A stretch of 20,979 nucleotides of DNA, taken from assembly GCA_014634225.1 (NCBI GenBank), contig BLFN01000817.1, forward strand, positions 5,229,475 to 5,250,453. The letters are read 5' to 3'. Numbering within the stretch: the first letter of the stretch is position 1; every line of letters begins with the position of its first letter. Positions 9,016-18,099 of the stretch are shown here, piece after piece. The position numbers were made by a program, and so were the translations under genes. The notes under the pieces were generated by a model. It had not been told where the DNA came from, searched no databases, and saw nothing but the letters and a program-made list of their open reading frames with translations. The DNA comes from Acropora yongei. Taxonomy: Eukaryota; Cnidaria; Anthozoa; Scleractinia; Acroporidae.

Positions 9016-9092
9016 TGGTGTCGTACAATTTAGAAGTAATCATGCTCGTGATCTCAAATCACTCGCCCGATTACTCCCTGAATTGTACACCA
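9016..9092. repeat. Nested palindrome, MITE-like
   Basis: Arms 9016-9041 (TGGTGT..TACAATT..AGTAATC) and 9069-9092 (GATTACT..AATTGTACACCA) are inverted copies with a two-base gap and a few mismatches. The 27-base centre contains a second small stem GTGAT/ATCAC. The right half, continuing through CACTCAGTCC, resembles a repeat I have seen often in coral DNA. It is probably a small non-autonomous DNA element or part of one. Confidence 0.6.
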
Positions 9093-9385
9093 CTCAGTCC
9101 TTTTAATGATTACTAATAGCGCAAGTAAAAACAAGAGAAAGTTTCTGTCTTTTTATCAATGATTTGTTGCTTGTTGGTGACATCGTAATCGTCAAGGGCT
9201 ACATGATCAAAATGGAACGACGATTTCACTTATAAAATTGTGACTGCTGATAGTGTACAGGGACCATTAGAATAACCTTTAGGAAGCTGCATAGCCCTTG
9301 AGGAGCAAACATTTCCTGTTCTCGGGTTTACACTCAAGGCCGGTTATTCCTGTTCCAGAGAAAAGCCGTTGCTTTCTTAGAACGG
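9093..9385. other. Gene-free stretch
   Basis: No open frame, repeat or regulatory signal that I can support. Confidence 0.5.
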
Positions 9386-9655
9386 TTTTCAATTGAGTAT
9401 CGAAAGTAATGAGTGAATTACTTTGGTTTTTTATTACTTCACTCAGTGATTGGTTCAAAGCTCTCGCGCCACTTTTTTAACCAATCAGAAACGAAACCAA
9501 AACTAATTGCGGCTTGCGCGTGTACATTTTTCCGCGCTTTGTATCGGCCATGTGTAATTACTTCGAGCTTTGATTGGTTTACTGGACTGTCTCCTTCCTT
9601 TTAGATTGGCCAAAGTAATTACTTTGGTTTTGGCTTTTCGACACTCGATTGAAAC
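9386..9655. mobile_element. 270-bp MITE with terminal inverted repeats
   Basis: Left end TTTTCAATTGAGTATCGAAA (9386-9405) and the inverse of the right end (9636-9655) agree at 17 of 20 positions. The interior (GTGATTGGTTCAAAG, CTCGCGCCACTTTTT, TGATTGGTTTACTGGA, ATTGGCCAAAGTAATT) is one I recognise as an abundant non-autonomous element of stony corals. It has no coding capacity. I could not find a convincing target-site duplication, so the superfamily is unassigned. Confidence 0.75.
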
Positions 9656-10255
9656 TCGCTCTAGCCTAGGACTCTGATTTGTCAGTTCTCCTTTCGCCTG
9701 GTGCCGAGCAGCTTGTACTGAATATGAAAACCGATGAAATGAAATAGACAATCTTTGTCGCCTCTTATCAGATACAAATACGGCCTAGCACTGGAACATT
9801 CTTGGTCAATGGGTGAGCTCCTGGCATCGCACTTCTTTGGTACTTTCTAACCCATTATTGGTTTTAAATCGATGTGAAGGTCGGGTAACGTTTCGTTTAC
9901 CGGCCGTATGTGTACTCTTGAACAGATAGTCAAATGATGCCAGAATGTTCTAAGAACATTACGTATGCTATGTGCGGCTACCAGGTAGCTAGCGTGACCA
10001 ACGTTTAGTAGCCAGGTTTTGAAGCCCCTTGCGCCTCAAAGCATGCACGAAACATTTTGATTAACTAACCGATTGCAAGTGTTCGTAATTGGACAGGTCA
10101 AATCAGACGGTTTGGACCTGAAACAGCCAATTAAGCCACAAATAAGGGCTGTTAAGTACCAATCATATTCGAGCATTTTGTTATTGACACAATTAGCTGA
10201 GAAATCAAAAACAAAGTGAAGAAAATATTAGAAATAGAGGGTAAACTATTAATCT
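9656..10255. other. Gene-free stretch
   Basis: No supported gene. The only structure noted is a 7-bp inverted repeat AACAGCC / GGCTGTT at 10122-10128 and 10147-10153, too short to mean much. Confidence 0.5.
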
Positions 10256-10460
10256 AAGAGCGGCTCTGTACTCCAGAGGAAGCCGTTCCGAGGACAAAGG
10301 CATGCAAAAGTTTGACAGGAGAAGCCGGAAAAGGCGATTTATTACGATAAAATCCTGTTCCAGAACCCCCTCTTACTCCGCCCTGCATAGGGTGGGTCCA
10401 TCCAGATTTATAGCGGTCCGTTCCACGGGAAAATGAAATACAAAGGTATGAAAACATAAA
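10256..10460 (-). repeat. Dispersed repeat copy A, minus orientation
   Basis: On the minus strand this contains CCACCCTATGCAGGGCGG, AGTAAGAGGG and GTTCTGGAACAGGA. The same sequence recurs on the plus strand at 10886-10935. A 67-codon minus-strand frame runs through it (HPMQGGVRGGSGTGFYR), which I regard as repeat translation, not a gene. Outer limits are uncertain; only about 50 bp is shared with copy B. Confidence 0.6.
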
Positions 10461-10850
10461 ATTTTCGAAATACCGACCAAAATTGTGTATGAAAATTATT
10501 GTATGATTTGTTAAGCGAAGAAAATCACATCGGAACTATCTGTTGTTCTTACAAAAAAGGGAGAAAAAAATCGAAATTGCGCATAAATTGAAAAATTATT
10601 GCGAAATAGAAGTTTCGACTGAGAATGGTGGCTCACGACACATTTACGTCTGTTGCAAGAACAAGAACTTGCAGTCACTATAGTCGCAAAAGTCGAGAAG
10701 TTTCGAGCCAAGTGGAAGTGAAACATAAACCGCATCCAAAAAACTGTGTGAAACTCAAGAAATGGATTAGAGCATTAGAATGGAATTAGAGCAAGTGATG
10801 CCCAAATATGAAAACTATTACCAAATATAGTTTTTTCCCCAGAACAGGCA
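10461..10850. other. Gene-free stretch between two inverted repeat copies
   Basis: AT-rich with several oligo-A runs. No gene or known element recognised. Confidence 0.45.
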
Positions 10851-10863
10851 NNNNNNNNNNNNN
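10851..10863. other. Assembly gap (13 N)
   Basis: Thirteen undetermined bases. The true gap length may differ, and any reading frame crossing it is meaningless. Confidence 0.99.
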
Positions 10864-10885
10864 TACATGGCTCTCTCTTCTCCTG

Positions 10886-10935
10886 CCCCACCCTATGCAG
10901 GACGGAGTAAGAGGGAGTTCTGGGACAGGAGTAAT
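10886..10935 (+). repeat. Dispersed repeat copy B, plus orientation
   Basis: CCACCCTATGCAGGACGG, AGTAAGAGGG, GTTCTGGGACAGGA: an inverted copy, with only a few substitutions, of the core in 10256-10460. The copy begins just after the assembly gap, so its left part may be missing from the assembly. Confidence 0.7.
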
Positions 10936-11601
10936 GTTTCAAAGAAAAAATACGAATAAATGTAAACATACTAGGGCCTAATCTTCTTGAAACTGTTTTC
11001 AAAGAACCTTGTTAAATTTTCCATTCCTTACGACAAACATGTGACTTGCCACTGCGCATAAAATCAGTCTAGTTAGGATACCAAGAAAAATTGAGGTCAT
11101 CATTGTGTTGCCGTGGTGATATTACCGTCAATGAACTTCTCGTTTTGGAACGTTTATTCAGTTGGTAATGGGTGAAGAAGCTTTGACGTCACTCGTGTTA
11201 GTGAAGTTGAGCTCCTCAATTCATAGCGTTTAGGGGAATGGCATACGTTATATATTGTAATCTATTCTTCAATTAGAACCCTTTTTTTGAGAGGAACAGA
11301 GGTTGGGTCTGGATAGTTCCAAGTGCATTATAGCTGTGCCCCTGATAATCAATAAATTGATAGTTTAGAACCCAAAAATGTTCCCCTTGAGGTCTTAGAA
11401 ATGGCTGAAGATATCATAAAACACAAAGACTACGTTATTGACTCCAAATAGCAGCTATCTTGCTTTTCTTGCATTTTTGTTTTCTTTTTTCGAAAACATT
11501 GAAATTATCAAAAGATGATAAAGTTGCCCTACGGAAGTGAAAATTTTCACTTAAGTGACAGGAGAACAGACAGACTATAGCTAGTAAGGTAATATAAAAT
11601 T
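10936..11601. other. Gene-free stretch, may hold a downstream exon of the minus-strand gene
   Basis: No exon could be defined. A minus-strand AATAAA exists (plus TTTATT at 11153-11158), which could end the transcript of the four-transmembrane gene if a terminal exon lies between 11160 and 11600. I see no acceptor plus open frame clear enough to call. Confidence 0.35.
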
Positions 11602-12327
11602 TCATGAATTGGCGTACTTACAGACTAAAGTGTATGTCTGTTCTCCGCGCTCTGTAGGAATATCTCCAATCAGTTGTTCAAAGAACTTCTCTCTAGTTAC
11701 CACCAGGTGAAGCACGGTAACTATACAGAACAAAATAGAAACGGACATAATGGCGATGATGGACGTGTTCAGTTTTGATTTCTCCTTGTACCGTAAGTCA
11801 TTGCAAATCATATTAGAAGCTGGAAATTGGTTTGTTGAAGACAGAGTTATCTTTCTGCTAGTGCACCGGAACATTGCTGGAAATTCAAGGGTCTGGAAAC
11901 CACAGAACAGCCCCACCATAACAACGAGAACAGCAAGCTGTAAACAGACATGACAAAAGAATATCTTCTTAAATACCGCTATTAGAGAAGTTGTGTCTGA
12001 TTCATCTGATCCCGGTCTCTCAATCCGTATTTTTAACCATACACCCGTAATGATAAACGATACCCATAGAAAGCCCAAGACTCCATAGGTAATGCCAGCA
12101 AAGTCCAGTGGTGTTAACAGTGGGCTCAGTGAAGAAACGTAATCGTGATAGCAAAGTTGTCTGGTGTAATCACTTGGCTTGGGCAGACAATTGAAAGTTA
12201 ATCTGTCTTTATCATGGTATTCCTTCAAAAAACCAACCACAAAAGGCCAAGAGAACACAAAAAACACGATGTGAATGCCACCAATTATGGTTTGAGTCTT
12301 CAAAGCAGTTTCCAAAAGGATCTCCAT
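11602..12327 (-). CDS. Four-transmembrane membrane protein, function unknown
   Basis: ATG at 12325-12327 in a strong context (A at -3, G at +4), open for 241 codons. Hydrophobic segments at about residues 14-34, 75-99, 122-145 and 187-210 predict four membrane helices. Two outside loops each carry a pair of cysteines (C47, C59 and C155, C175), possible disulfides. Between helices 2 and 3 is a short polar inside loop (RIERPGSDESD). Loop 2 ends with CNDLRYKEKSKLN. This topology recalls connexin, innexin/pannexin and CALHM-type channels, but I see none of their signature motifs, so no family is assigned. A consensus donor GTAAGT on the minus strand (11616-11621) cuts codon 236, so the last six residues here (CKYANS) are probably intron read-through and the real C-terminus is encoded downstream. 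A splice acceptor sits four bases before the ATG. Confidence 0.7.
   Translation of the reverse strand: MEILLETALKTQTIIGGIHIVFFVFSWPFVVGFLKEYHDKDRLTFNCLPKPSDYTRQLCYHDYVSSLSPLLTPLDFAGITYGVLGFLWVSFIITGVWLKIRIERPGSDESDTTSLIAVFKKIFFCHVCLQLAVLVVMVGLFCGFQTLEFPAMFRCTSRKITLSSTNQFPASNMICNDLRYKEKSKLNTSIIAIMSVSILFCIVTVLHLVVTREKFFEQLIGDIPTERGEQTYTLVCKYANS
11616..11622 (-). promoter_or_regulatory. Candidate splice donor at the 3' end of the four-TM exon
   Basis: Minus strand TCT|GTAAGT: a full intron-side consensus. If used, the coding exon ends at 11622, one base into codon 236. Confidence 0.5.
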
Positions 12328-12331
12328 CGTT

Positions 12332-12357
12332 CTAGATGAAGAGAGAGAAAAAAGGTA
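12332..12357 (-). promoter_or_regulatory. Splice acceptor just before the four-TM start codon
   Basis: Minus strand TTTTTTCTCTCTCTTCATCTAG followed by AACGATGG. The polypyrimidine tract and AG imply a 5' UTR intron ending four bases before the ATG. Confidence 0.6.
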
Positions 12358-12733
12358 AGTGTTTTATTTCATTGACACAGATTGATCTTGTAATCCCATT
12401 TCAAGTTTAAGGAAGTCACTGTTTTGGTCTTCCTAGATGGAATAATGAAAATTAATATTATCCTGTCAAAACTTTGCCTTTTGCAGACTTAATAAAGTAC
12501 GTACGAAAAATGTCTCCTTTAAGACCGGAAAAGAGAGATGATGATATCAGATAACATGGGAATTACGTCATTATTTCTGGCATAAAAGCCTGACACCTGG
12601 GATACACCATCGTGGATGTTTAGATTTCTCCATTTAGACAGCGCAAAGTGAATCAAAAGTGATAAAAACTCAGTAATAAACGACAATGTAAAAATGTAAA
12701 TACTGCAGCGAAAAACACATTTTCATGGCCTAA
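12358..12733. other. Gene-free stretch, probable 5' intron of the four-TM gene
   Basis: No coding sequence seen. It lies upstream of the acceptor at 12332 on the minus strand, so intron is the simplest reading. Confidence 0.4.
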
Positions 12734-12787
12734 ACAGACTTTGTTAGACTTCTGAATTTAACAGACTTGGTTAGACTTCCGAATTTA
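12734..12787 (+). repeat. 27-bp tandem duplication
   Basis: Units 12734-12760 and 12761-12787 (ACAGACTT.GTTAGACTTC.GAATTTA) differ at two positions. Within each, TTAGACTT partly echoes AGACTT, so older slippage is possible. Confidence 0.85.
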
Positions 12788-12994
12788 AAAAGTTATTTCT
12801 ATACAAAATATGACTGTCCTAACTTCTTTTAAACTATGCGTGATGAATTTTCCTAAATTAATCCGCCAATTTTACAACTGGAGAGTATATCTTTTAAGGT
12901 TATTCCTCACATTTGCATCGCGCATCCTTAGTGAGCATAATTTTATTGATTCAAGGTATTTCGACGCAACCTCATTCCCAGAATCCCGTTGCTG
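12788..12994. other. Spacer with a short dispersed-repeat end
   Basis: CAACCTCATTCCCAGAATCC at about 12967-12986 resembles the repeat end seen in inverse at 1324-1346. No gene. Overlapping plus-strand open frames here (12810-13143) run into the antisense of the Gypsy remnant. Confidence 0.4.
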
Positions 12995-14000
12995 CCTTCC
13001 TTTCTCTAGACTGGACCTTGCGCAATCAGCGCATCACGAAACTGGAAGAAAGCGCGCAAGACCGGATGGCACTCAAAAATGGGGCCAGGCCAACCTTCTT
13101 TTATGACTTGTCGAAGTTTAGTACAAACCGGATCTTGGGCTAATTCCTGCTCAATTCGCGTTAGTCGCGACAGAGAAACCCGCAAGTTCTCAGTGTGATC
13201 TTCAAGCTCAAGACATGTCTCTTCCTCTGAAGGCAACGTTTCCCTGAGATATGCACGACTGAGCGTATCCGAAATGCACATGAGGGGACCTTTCTTGTAC
13301 CTGACCTCGAGATTGTAGCGTTGAAGTCACAATAGCATCCACTGAAGCCTTGCTGGAGCATCGTAAAGGCTCTTCTTAAAGATTTCTTACAGAGGCTTAT
13401 GATCGGTCTCCACGTGCACAACATCACGCCCAAAGATGTACTTGTCAAATTCACATGACTTTGGCAGGACTTCTTGTTTTCCTTGAGAAGGTTAACGTTG
13501 GATGGGCTAAACTCGCTCACTGCCTTAATCTGCGCTTAAAAGCCCGACAGATATCCATCGTCTTTGCAAGGTTAAGTTCGGTTCACGCAGGAGCCTTTCC
13601 CGAACTTTATTGTCGGCAATGCTAAAGACAATTCTATGATCTCTTAGAAGATCATCAGGCGGGATAGCATCGAAGGCGATTTGACGAAGTGCAGTCACAT
13701 CTTTCTCGTATTGCAGTAGTTGTTGAAACGCTCGATGACACCTTTAATACCGGTATCTTTCCTCTCGGTAACCAATAGATTCCAAGTTTTGAAGACTTTC
13801 CATGCTTCGCGTCCAATCGCAGTTAAAGGCGTGGCTACTTGAACGTGTCCTTCTTCTTCTGTTAACTTTTGAAGCGACGCTGTAATACTCCCACATCTTC
13901 TTCCACCCGCTCCATTGTTCAACGGCGTTGGAGTCATTCAATTCGAGACAGTAGCGAGTGAAGAAAGCCACGCATCGACGCCACTCCTGACACCACAGTG
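12995..14000 (-). mobile_element. Internally deleted Ty3/Gypsy retrotransposon remnant
   Basis: Read on the minus strand from 14000 down, the first half is gag-like: GVIERFNNYCNTRK, then in other frames RQIAFDAIPPDDLLR, DNKVRERLLREPNLTL and AQIKAVSEFSPS. From about 13470 it turns into the end of pol: GRDVVHVETDHKPL of RNase H, ARLQWMLL and LQRYNLEVRYKKG, then CISDTLSRAYL and the linker toward integrase (VIKEGWPGP), ending near 13006. Protease and reverse transcriptase are missing between the two halves. A TAA follows TDHKPL (13387-13389), a TGA precedes LQRY, and several frameshifts break gag. No LTRs were identified on either side. Family assignment is from motif recognition; the element is dead. 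Confidence 0.8.
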
Positions 14001-15248
14001 CTCAAAATTAGAGGTTGTCCGGTCATCCAAGGCGACCAGAAAGGTTATCCGAAGAAAAAACAACGGACAACCCTGCCAAATATAGAAAATGAATTACATA
14101 AGGAGCCGCCGACTGACTTTTCGGTTTTCTAGTGTCAATGTCCGATAGTAGTGTGAAGTTAACAATAATCAATTTACCGCATCTGAGCATTTTCCCCCTG
14201 TTTTGAATATCTGTGGCTTTTACAAAAAAATGTTAGATGGGAAAATGTAAGAGACAATATCACAAACATGTAGGCGGTGGAGATCGAAAATGCTAAAATT
14301 TGAACCCAGACTTCCCCAATGGACAGTTGGAGTATCGATGACTTCAAAGTTTTCGGAAGAGACCGTGTATCGGATAATCAGTGTTTTATTTACAATAATG
14401 ATATAACTATTCGATTTCCGTAAACTACAAACTCGTGAAACCGAAAAACTCGACTGTCTAAAACTGCTGAAACTGGTTAACCTAAACAACTGAAACTGGT
14501 TAGTGGCTGACTCACATCCTTTCAAAAACCTACTAGTAACTGAACTGAAACTTAAGCCTGTTTCAATCAAAGTTTTGTGCTTTTCTGGCAACAATTAATT
14601 AATTAACTAATCAGTTCTGTTGCGGTAACACTCAAAAAGCCACAGGCGCACATTTAGAACTATAGGATACCTAGCTGTAACGCTATGTGATTGCATCTCA
14701 ACACTTTGTACTTCTTAGGGGGTTTCCTAATGAGCAGCCACTAACACTTATGTCGGTAACCAAATTTACGGGTTTAGTTGCCCGGCTTTTGAAACAGGGA
14801 CAACCTGGATTTTTGTTTAATTTTCGAGCACTTCACCATGTATCGTTAAATAACTTTAATTGAACCCCTCAAAGACATCTTGATAGCAGCCAAGATAGGA
14901 TGCAACTGACACACACATAAATGACAGACGACTCAAGGGCACCCAACTAGAAAATTAAGGGAAAAGCCTTTGAGGGAAATTCCTAGGCTCCTTGTAATGT
15001 GTCAAGACTGTCTGAGGAGATGTTTTTATCACTTAGAACAACTTCATCTGTTCGGATATCTAAGCTGAAAATTGAAGTGTCCAAAAATTTTAGGGAATGA
15101 TATCTTCATTTCAGAAATTGCTAGCTTAACGTTACCTTCTAAGAACTTCTTGGCAAACCATTTGTTAGAAATAGATTTGACATGAATTAGCATATAAATC
15201 ACGTATTAAGAGTGGCGGGAAGAAAGTCACGTGTAAAGAGGGCTTAGA
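14001..15248. other. Gene-free stretch
   Basis: A 9-bp inverted repeat GGTTGTCCG / CGGACAACC lies at 14013-14021 and 14064-14072. A minus-strand 124-codon open frame at 14220-14594 is rich in Ser and hydrophobic residues, has no domain I recognise, and includes a reworked repeat (GAAACTGGTTA twice near 14467-14501); I do not call it a gene. From 14600 to 15248 I see nothing beyond AT-rich spacer. Confidence 0.45.
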
Positions 15249-15413
15249 GTGCGTTCCTTTGGGATGATCCAAAAAAGGATCACTGATCCAAGATCACTTG
15301 GATCATGGAGCATCAAAGGAAGCAAAAAATCCTTTCTCAGAGTGGATTTATCGGTTCCTTTGTTGCACCGTGATCCAAGTGATCCTTTTTCAGTTCATCC
15401 CAAAGGAACGCAC
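15249..15413. mobile_element. Near-palindromic 165-bp MITE
   Basis: The first 19 bases (GTGCGTTCCTTTGGGATGA) are repeated exactly in inverse at the right end (to 15413). Both arms continue with AAAAAGGATCACT, TTGGATCA.GG and CAAAGGAA, so most of the element folds on itself. The end sequence is one I know from hAT-like MITEs of corals and anemones, but that assignment is from memory. An 8-bp target duplication is not clear (about 4 of 8 bases match). Confidence 0.85.
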
Positions 15414-16051
15414 CCCTAGTCTGAGTTTTGAACGATCGTCGGATCGCTTCTAGTGTTTAGTTTGAGCATTAAGTTATTTGAGTATTAGATTTCAACCGTG
15501 CCTGAGGCCTGAAACCGTCGAGTGAAGTGGTGACTCGCATGAAAAATTGTAAAGATAGAGATCATTCACCAGGCACTAAATTACATCAACAAAAAAATAT
15601 TCATTCCACCATATGCTCATCCAAAACTGCTAGATGACCTTTATAAGTGCCAAAAGTTGCAAAAATATCCCATCTGAAAACGTAACAACTACTTATCCCT
15701 AGTTGCGAATCTTTTAGGTCATGTTTTGGTAAAGAAATCTATACCTGATTGGTAAAGTAGAACCGAAATTCTTTGAACAGCTTGACTCTCTCGCACACGT
15801 TTCACCGAAGATCATCGTTGGATGCCCCTGACCACTTAAGAGCGAATGCACAGAAAAATTGAGCCGAAACCGCGGCCACAGCTCAAAATCTAACCTACCT
15901 TAATTTTCAGTTTATAATAAGGTTTTAACGAGTTTATAACACTGCTGGTGTTAAAATTTCAAAATGGGACCGAGTTTGGGAATTATTTGAGATTTTCGAT
16001 TTCAACAGTCTGTGGGCCTAAAATTAGACGCGGAACACGGGAAAACTGACG
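15414..16051. other. Gene-free stretch
   Basis: No open frame, element or regulatory site that I can support. Confidence 0.5.
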
Positions 16052-16138
16052 TATACAAAACATGGACCCCCGGTCCATGGACCCCTTCATGGATCCGGTC
16101 CATGAACCACCCCTGTGAAGCACACCTCATTTTGTATA
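16052..16138. mobile_element. 87-bp MITE with TATACAAAA ends
   Basis: Perfect 9-bp inverted ends TATACAAAA (16052-16060) and TTTTGTATA (16130-16138). The outermost TA on each side may be a target duplication. The interior is rich in self-complementary GGTCCATGGACC (16072-16083) and GGTCCATG. A relative lies inverted at 17097-17178. Confidence 0.75.
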
Positions 16139-16149
16139 GTTTCAAGCAG

Positions 16150-16234
16150 ATAAATCTTTAGCCGAGAAAGAGAAGTCATCCTGCCACTTACCTGGACAAT
16201 TTAAGCAATAATTATAGTCTCTTTTACAGCGACT

Positions 16235-16275
<41 letters not shown>

Positions 16276-16297
16276 ATGCTCTACTAACTGAAGTATG
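16150..16297 (-). mobile_element. tRNA-derived SINE, minus strand
   Basis: On the minus strand the head reads TTCAGTTAGTAGAGCATTGCA (positions about 16273-16293), then ATCGCAGAGGTC and GGTTCGAATCC (16241-16251). The last is a perfect polymerase III B box. The A-box region (TTCAGTTAGTAG) has drifted from TAGCTCAGTTGGTAG. The body after the head (AAATTGTCCAGGTAAGTGGC) matches a SINE family I recognise from corals. The anticodon arm does not fold as a functional tRNA, so it is not called a tRNA gene. Confidence 0.75.
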
Positions 16298-16384
16298 AAT
16301 CCAGTCAGTGGGAGCAAGTCGTGTTTTGCATACGTCGTCCTCTTGGGGCCTTAGCATGCCTTTTTGGCCTGGCCTCTCATATGC

Positions 16385-16595
16385 CACGCTGGTAGGTCTG
16401 GACTCAGCCGACCGGTTGGCTCACAGTGCGCATCGGACCACTGTGCGGAGGTCGCGGGATCAAAACCACGGCCGGACCAACACTCAGGGTCTTTAAATAA
16501 TTGAGGAGAAAATGCTGCCTTTGTAATGACATCTGCAAATGGTTAGACTCTCTAGTCTTCTCGGATAGGGACGATGAACCGTAGGTTCCTGTAAC
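16385..16595 (+). mobile_element. Second tRNA-derived SINE, plus strand
   Basis: Positions 16408-16475 form a tRNA-like head: the end stem CCGACCG / CGGCCGG pairs at 6 of 7 positions, with GGTTGGCTCA in the A-box place and GCGCA/TGTGC as an anticodon-like stem. The B-box place reads GGATCAAAACC, clearly decayed from GGTTCGAANCC. The body (CACTCAGGGTCTTTAAATAA, TTGTAATGACATCTGCAAA, GACTCTCTAGTCTTCTCGG) is a SINE body I recognise from coral genomes. It is a different family from the SINE at 16150-16297 and points toward it head to head. Confidence 0.75.
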
Positions 16596-17096
16596 GGCCG
16601 AAGAAATATTTCGTCATTTGTTTTTTTCTTAATTAACCGTGTATGGTTGCGCGAGATCTTCATGCGTAGGCGAGAATTGCGTGTACATATCACGCGAGCA
16701 CATACCATGTAGCATGTAGGTATATGTGCAAAAGCAGTCTAGCAAAGTTCACCCCAAAGTGTTGTTCATTGACCCTGAATAGCCACTAGGAGAGTGGTCA
16801 GCTACATATTAGGTGGTATAGCTGTTTATTAGAGACAATTTCTTAAATCAGTCGCCCATACCTAGGAGCGACGTTTTCACAGACCGCGATTGATTGACGT
16901 CAAAACGTCACCGAAGAGGAACTGTCTTTGTTTCTTGCGGAAAAGGTGCACTCAAAATAGATTGGTCCGCAAAACTACCTTGAGATAGGCTTAATAAGGA
17001 AGTTGTTCCCTCCTAGTCATGGGCTCCTGCTTAAACTGTCCAGATAAGTGCGACAATCACATTTCTCTCTTTCTGCTTGCAACTTTAAAAAAGAAG
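16596..17096. other. Gene-free stretch
   Basis: There is a hairpin GTCGC..GCGAC around 16851-16872, and TTGACGTCAAAACGTCAC near 16896-16913 containing a CRE-like TGACGTCA. With no gene adjacent, neither can be given a role. Confidence 0.4.
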
Positions 17097-17178
17097 GGGT
17101 GGTCCACAGCGGTAGTCCATGGACCGGGTTTATGAAGGGGTCCATGGGCCAAGGTCCACAGGGGTGACGTTTTGTATA
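17097..17178 (-). mobile_element. Inverted, one-ended copy of the TATACAAAA MITE
   Basis: Its inverse reads TATACAAAACGTCACCCC, GTGGACCTTGG, CCATGGACCCCTTCATAAAC and CCGGTCCATGGACTACC, closely matching 16052-16138 in order. The TATACAAAA end is at 17170-17178; the other end is missing. The minus-strand peptide it encodes by chance (GPWPMDPFINPVHGLPLWTT) is a common artefact in coral gene predictions. Confidence 0.7.
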
Positions 17179-18099
17179 CCTTCCGGGAAAACAGCCAGTG
17201 ACATAATTGAGCTGACTTTGATAAATGAATGAATATACTGGCAATTTTCCACTTAAGAAACAAAAAAGATATCTAACGGCATATTTTTTTTTAATTTTAA
17301 GAGGAAAAATTTAACGAGCAAACTTCTGATAGACAATTTGCATAATGCTTATAAATATAACAATTTACCGTAAAACCCGGTTACCATCCAAAGATATAGA
17401 GAATTTGAATATTATCTGAAAAATTAGTCTGGTTTTTTTGCGAACGCTCCAGAAATAGATGGATTATTTTGAGGTTATTTTGCCCCCGTCAACTGCTAAT
17501 TGATTCTTGGGTCAATTGACACGTGCAAGTCACGCTAGTTTTACGAGTCAATTTAAGCTTATTTGAAGGCAAAAACTGACAAGATTCTTTAAATATGAAC
17601 CTGTCCTTTAAGAAATTCAATTTATCCTCAAAAGAAGAGGGCGTTCAGTGGGTATTTTCTTTTCTTGAGATCTTGTAGATTGGAGAATGGCGACTGCGAT
17701 CAGATCTGCCCGTTCTGTTTTCCCGTGACTGCGAAATCAGAATGACATGGAGAATAATCCTCGCTCCAGTCTTCGTAAATGAATCAGTTTGCAGTGCGTT
17801 ACTTGAGAAAGCGTAGGCTAGGCAGGAAAACCTCCTAGCACATTTGGATCCTTTGTAGCAAGTAGTGTATTAGCTGAACGGCAACGGTGAGCGAACAAAC
17901 CAAACTACGGTACCTTTTATTGCGTGACAAGGAGATTAACGATTGACTCCGGCTAAAAATGAGTGCATGGGAAACCAAAACACTCGAGGTGTAGCAAATT
18001 CATTTTCTTGTATGACCAGCTGTCCAGTTAACAATCAAGGCCTACGTTAAAGTGAATGAAGGTCATGATGTGGAAACAGCAAGTCATACAAATGGTGGA
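17179..18099. other. Gene-free stretch
   Basis: AT-rich to about 17650, more balanced after. No gene or element that I can support. Confidence 0.5.

Noticed and set aside
14220..14594. 124-codon minus-strand open frame as a gene
   Set aside because: Composition is irregular, no domain is seen, and part of it lies in a small internal repeat (GAAACTGGTTA).
16241..16295. Possible functional tRNA gene on the minus strand
   Set aside because: The B box is perfect, but the A box is altered and the anticodon arm does not form a five-pair stem with a seven-base loop. The following sequence is a SINE body, so it is a SINE head.
16896..16913. CRE-like TGACGTCA as a promoter element
   Set aside because: No gene start lies nearby, and an 8-bp palindrome inside a self-complementary repeat patch can occur by chance.
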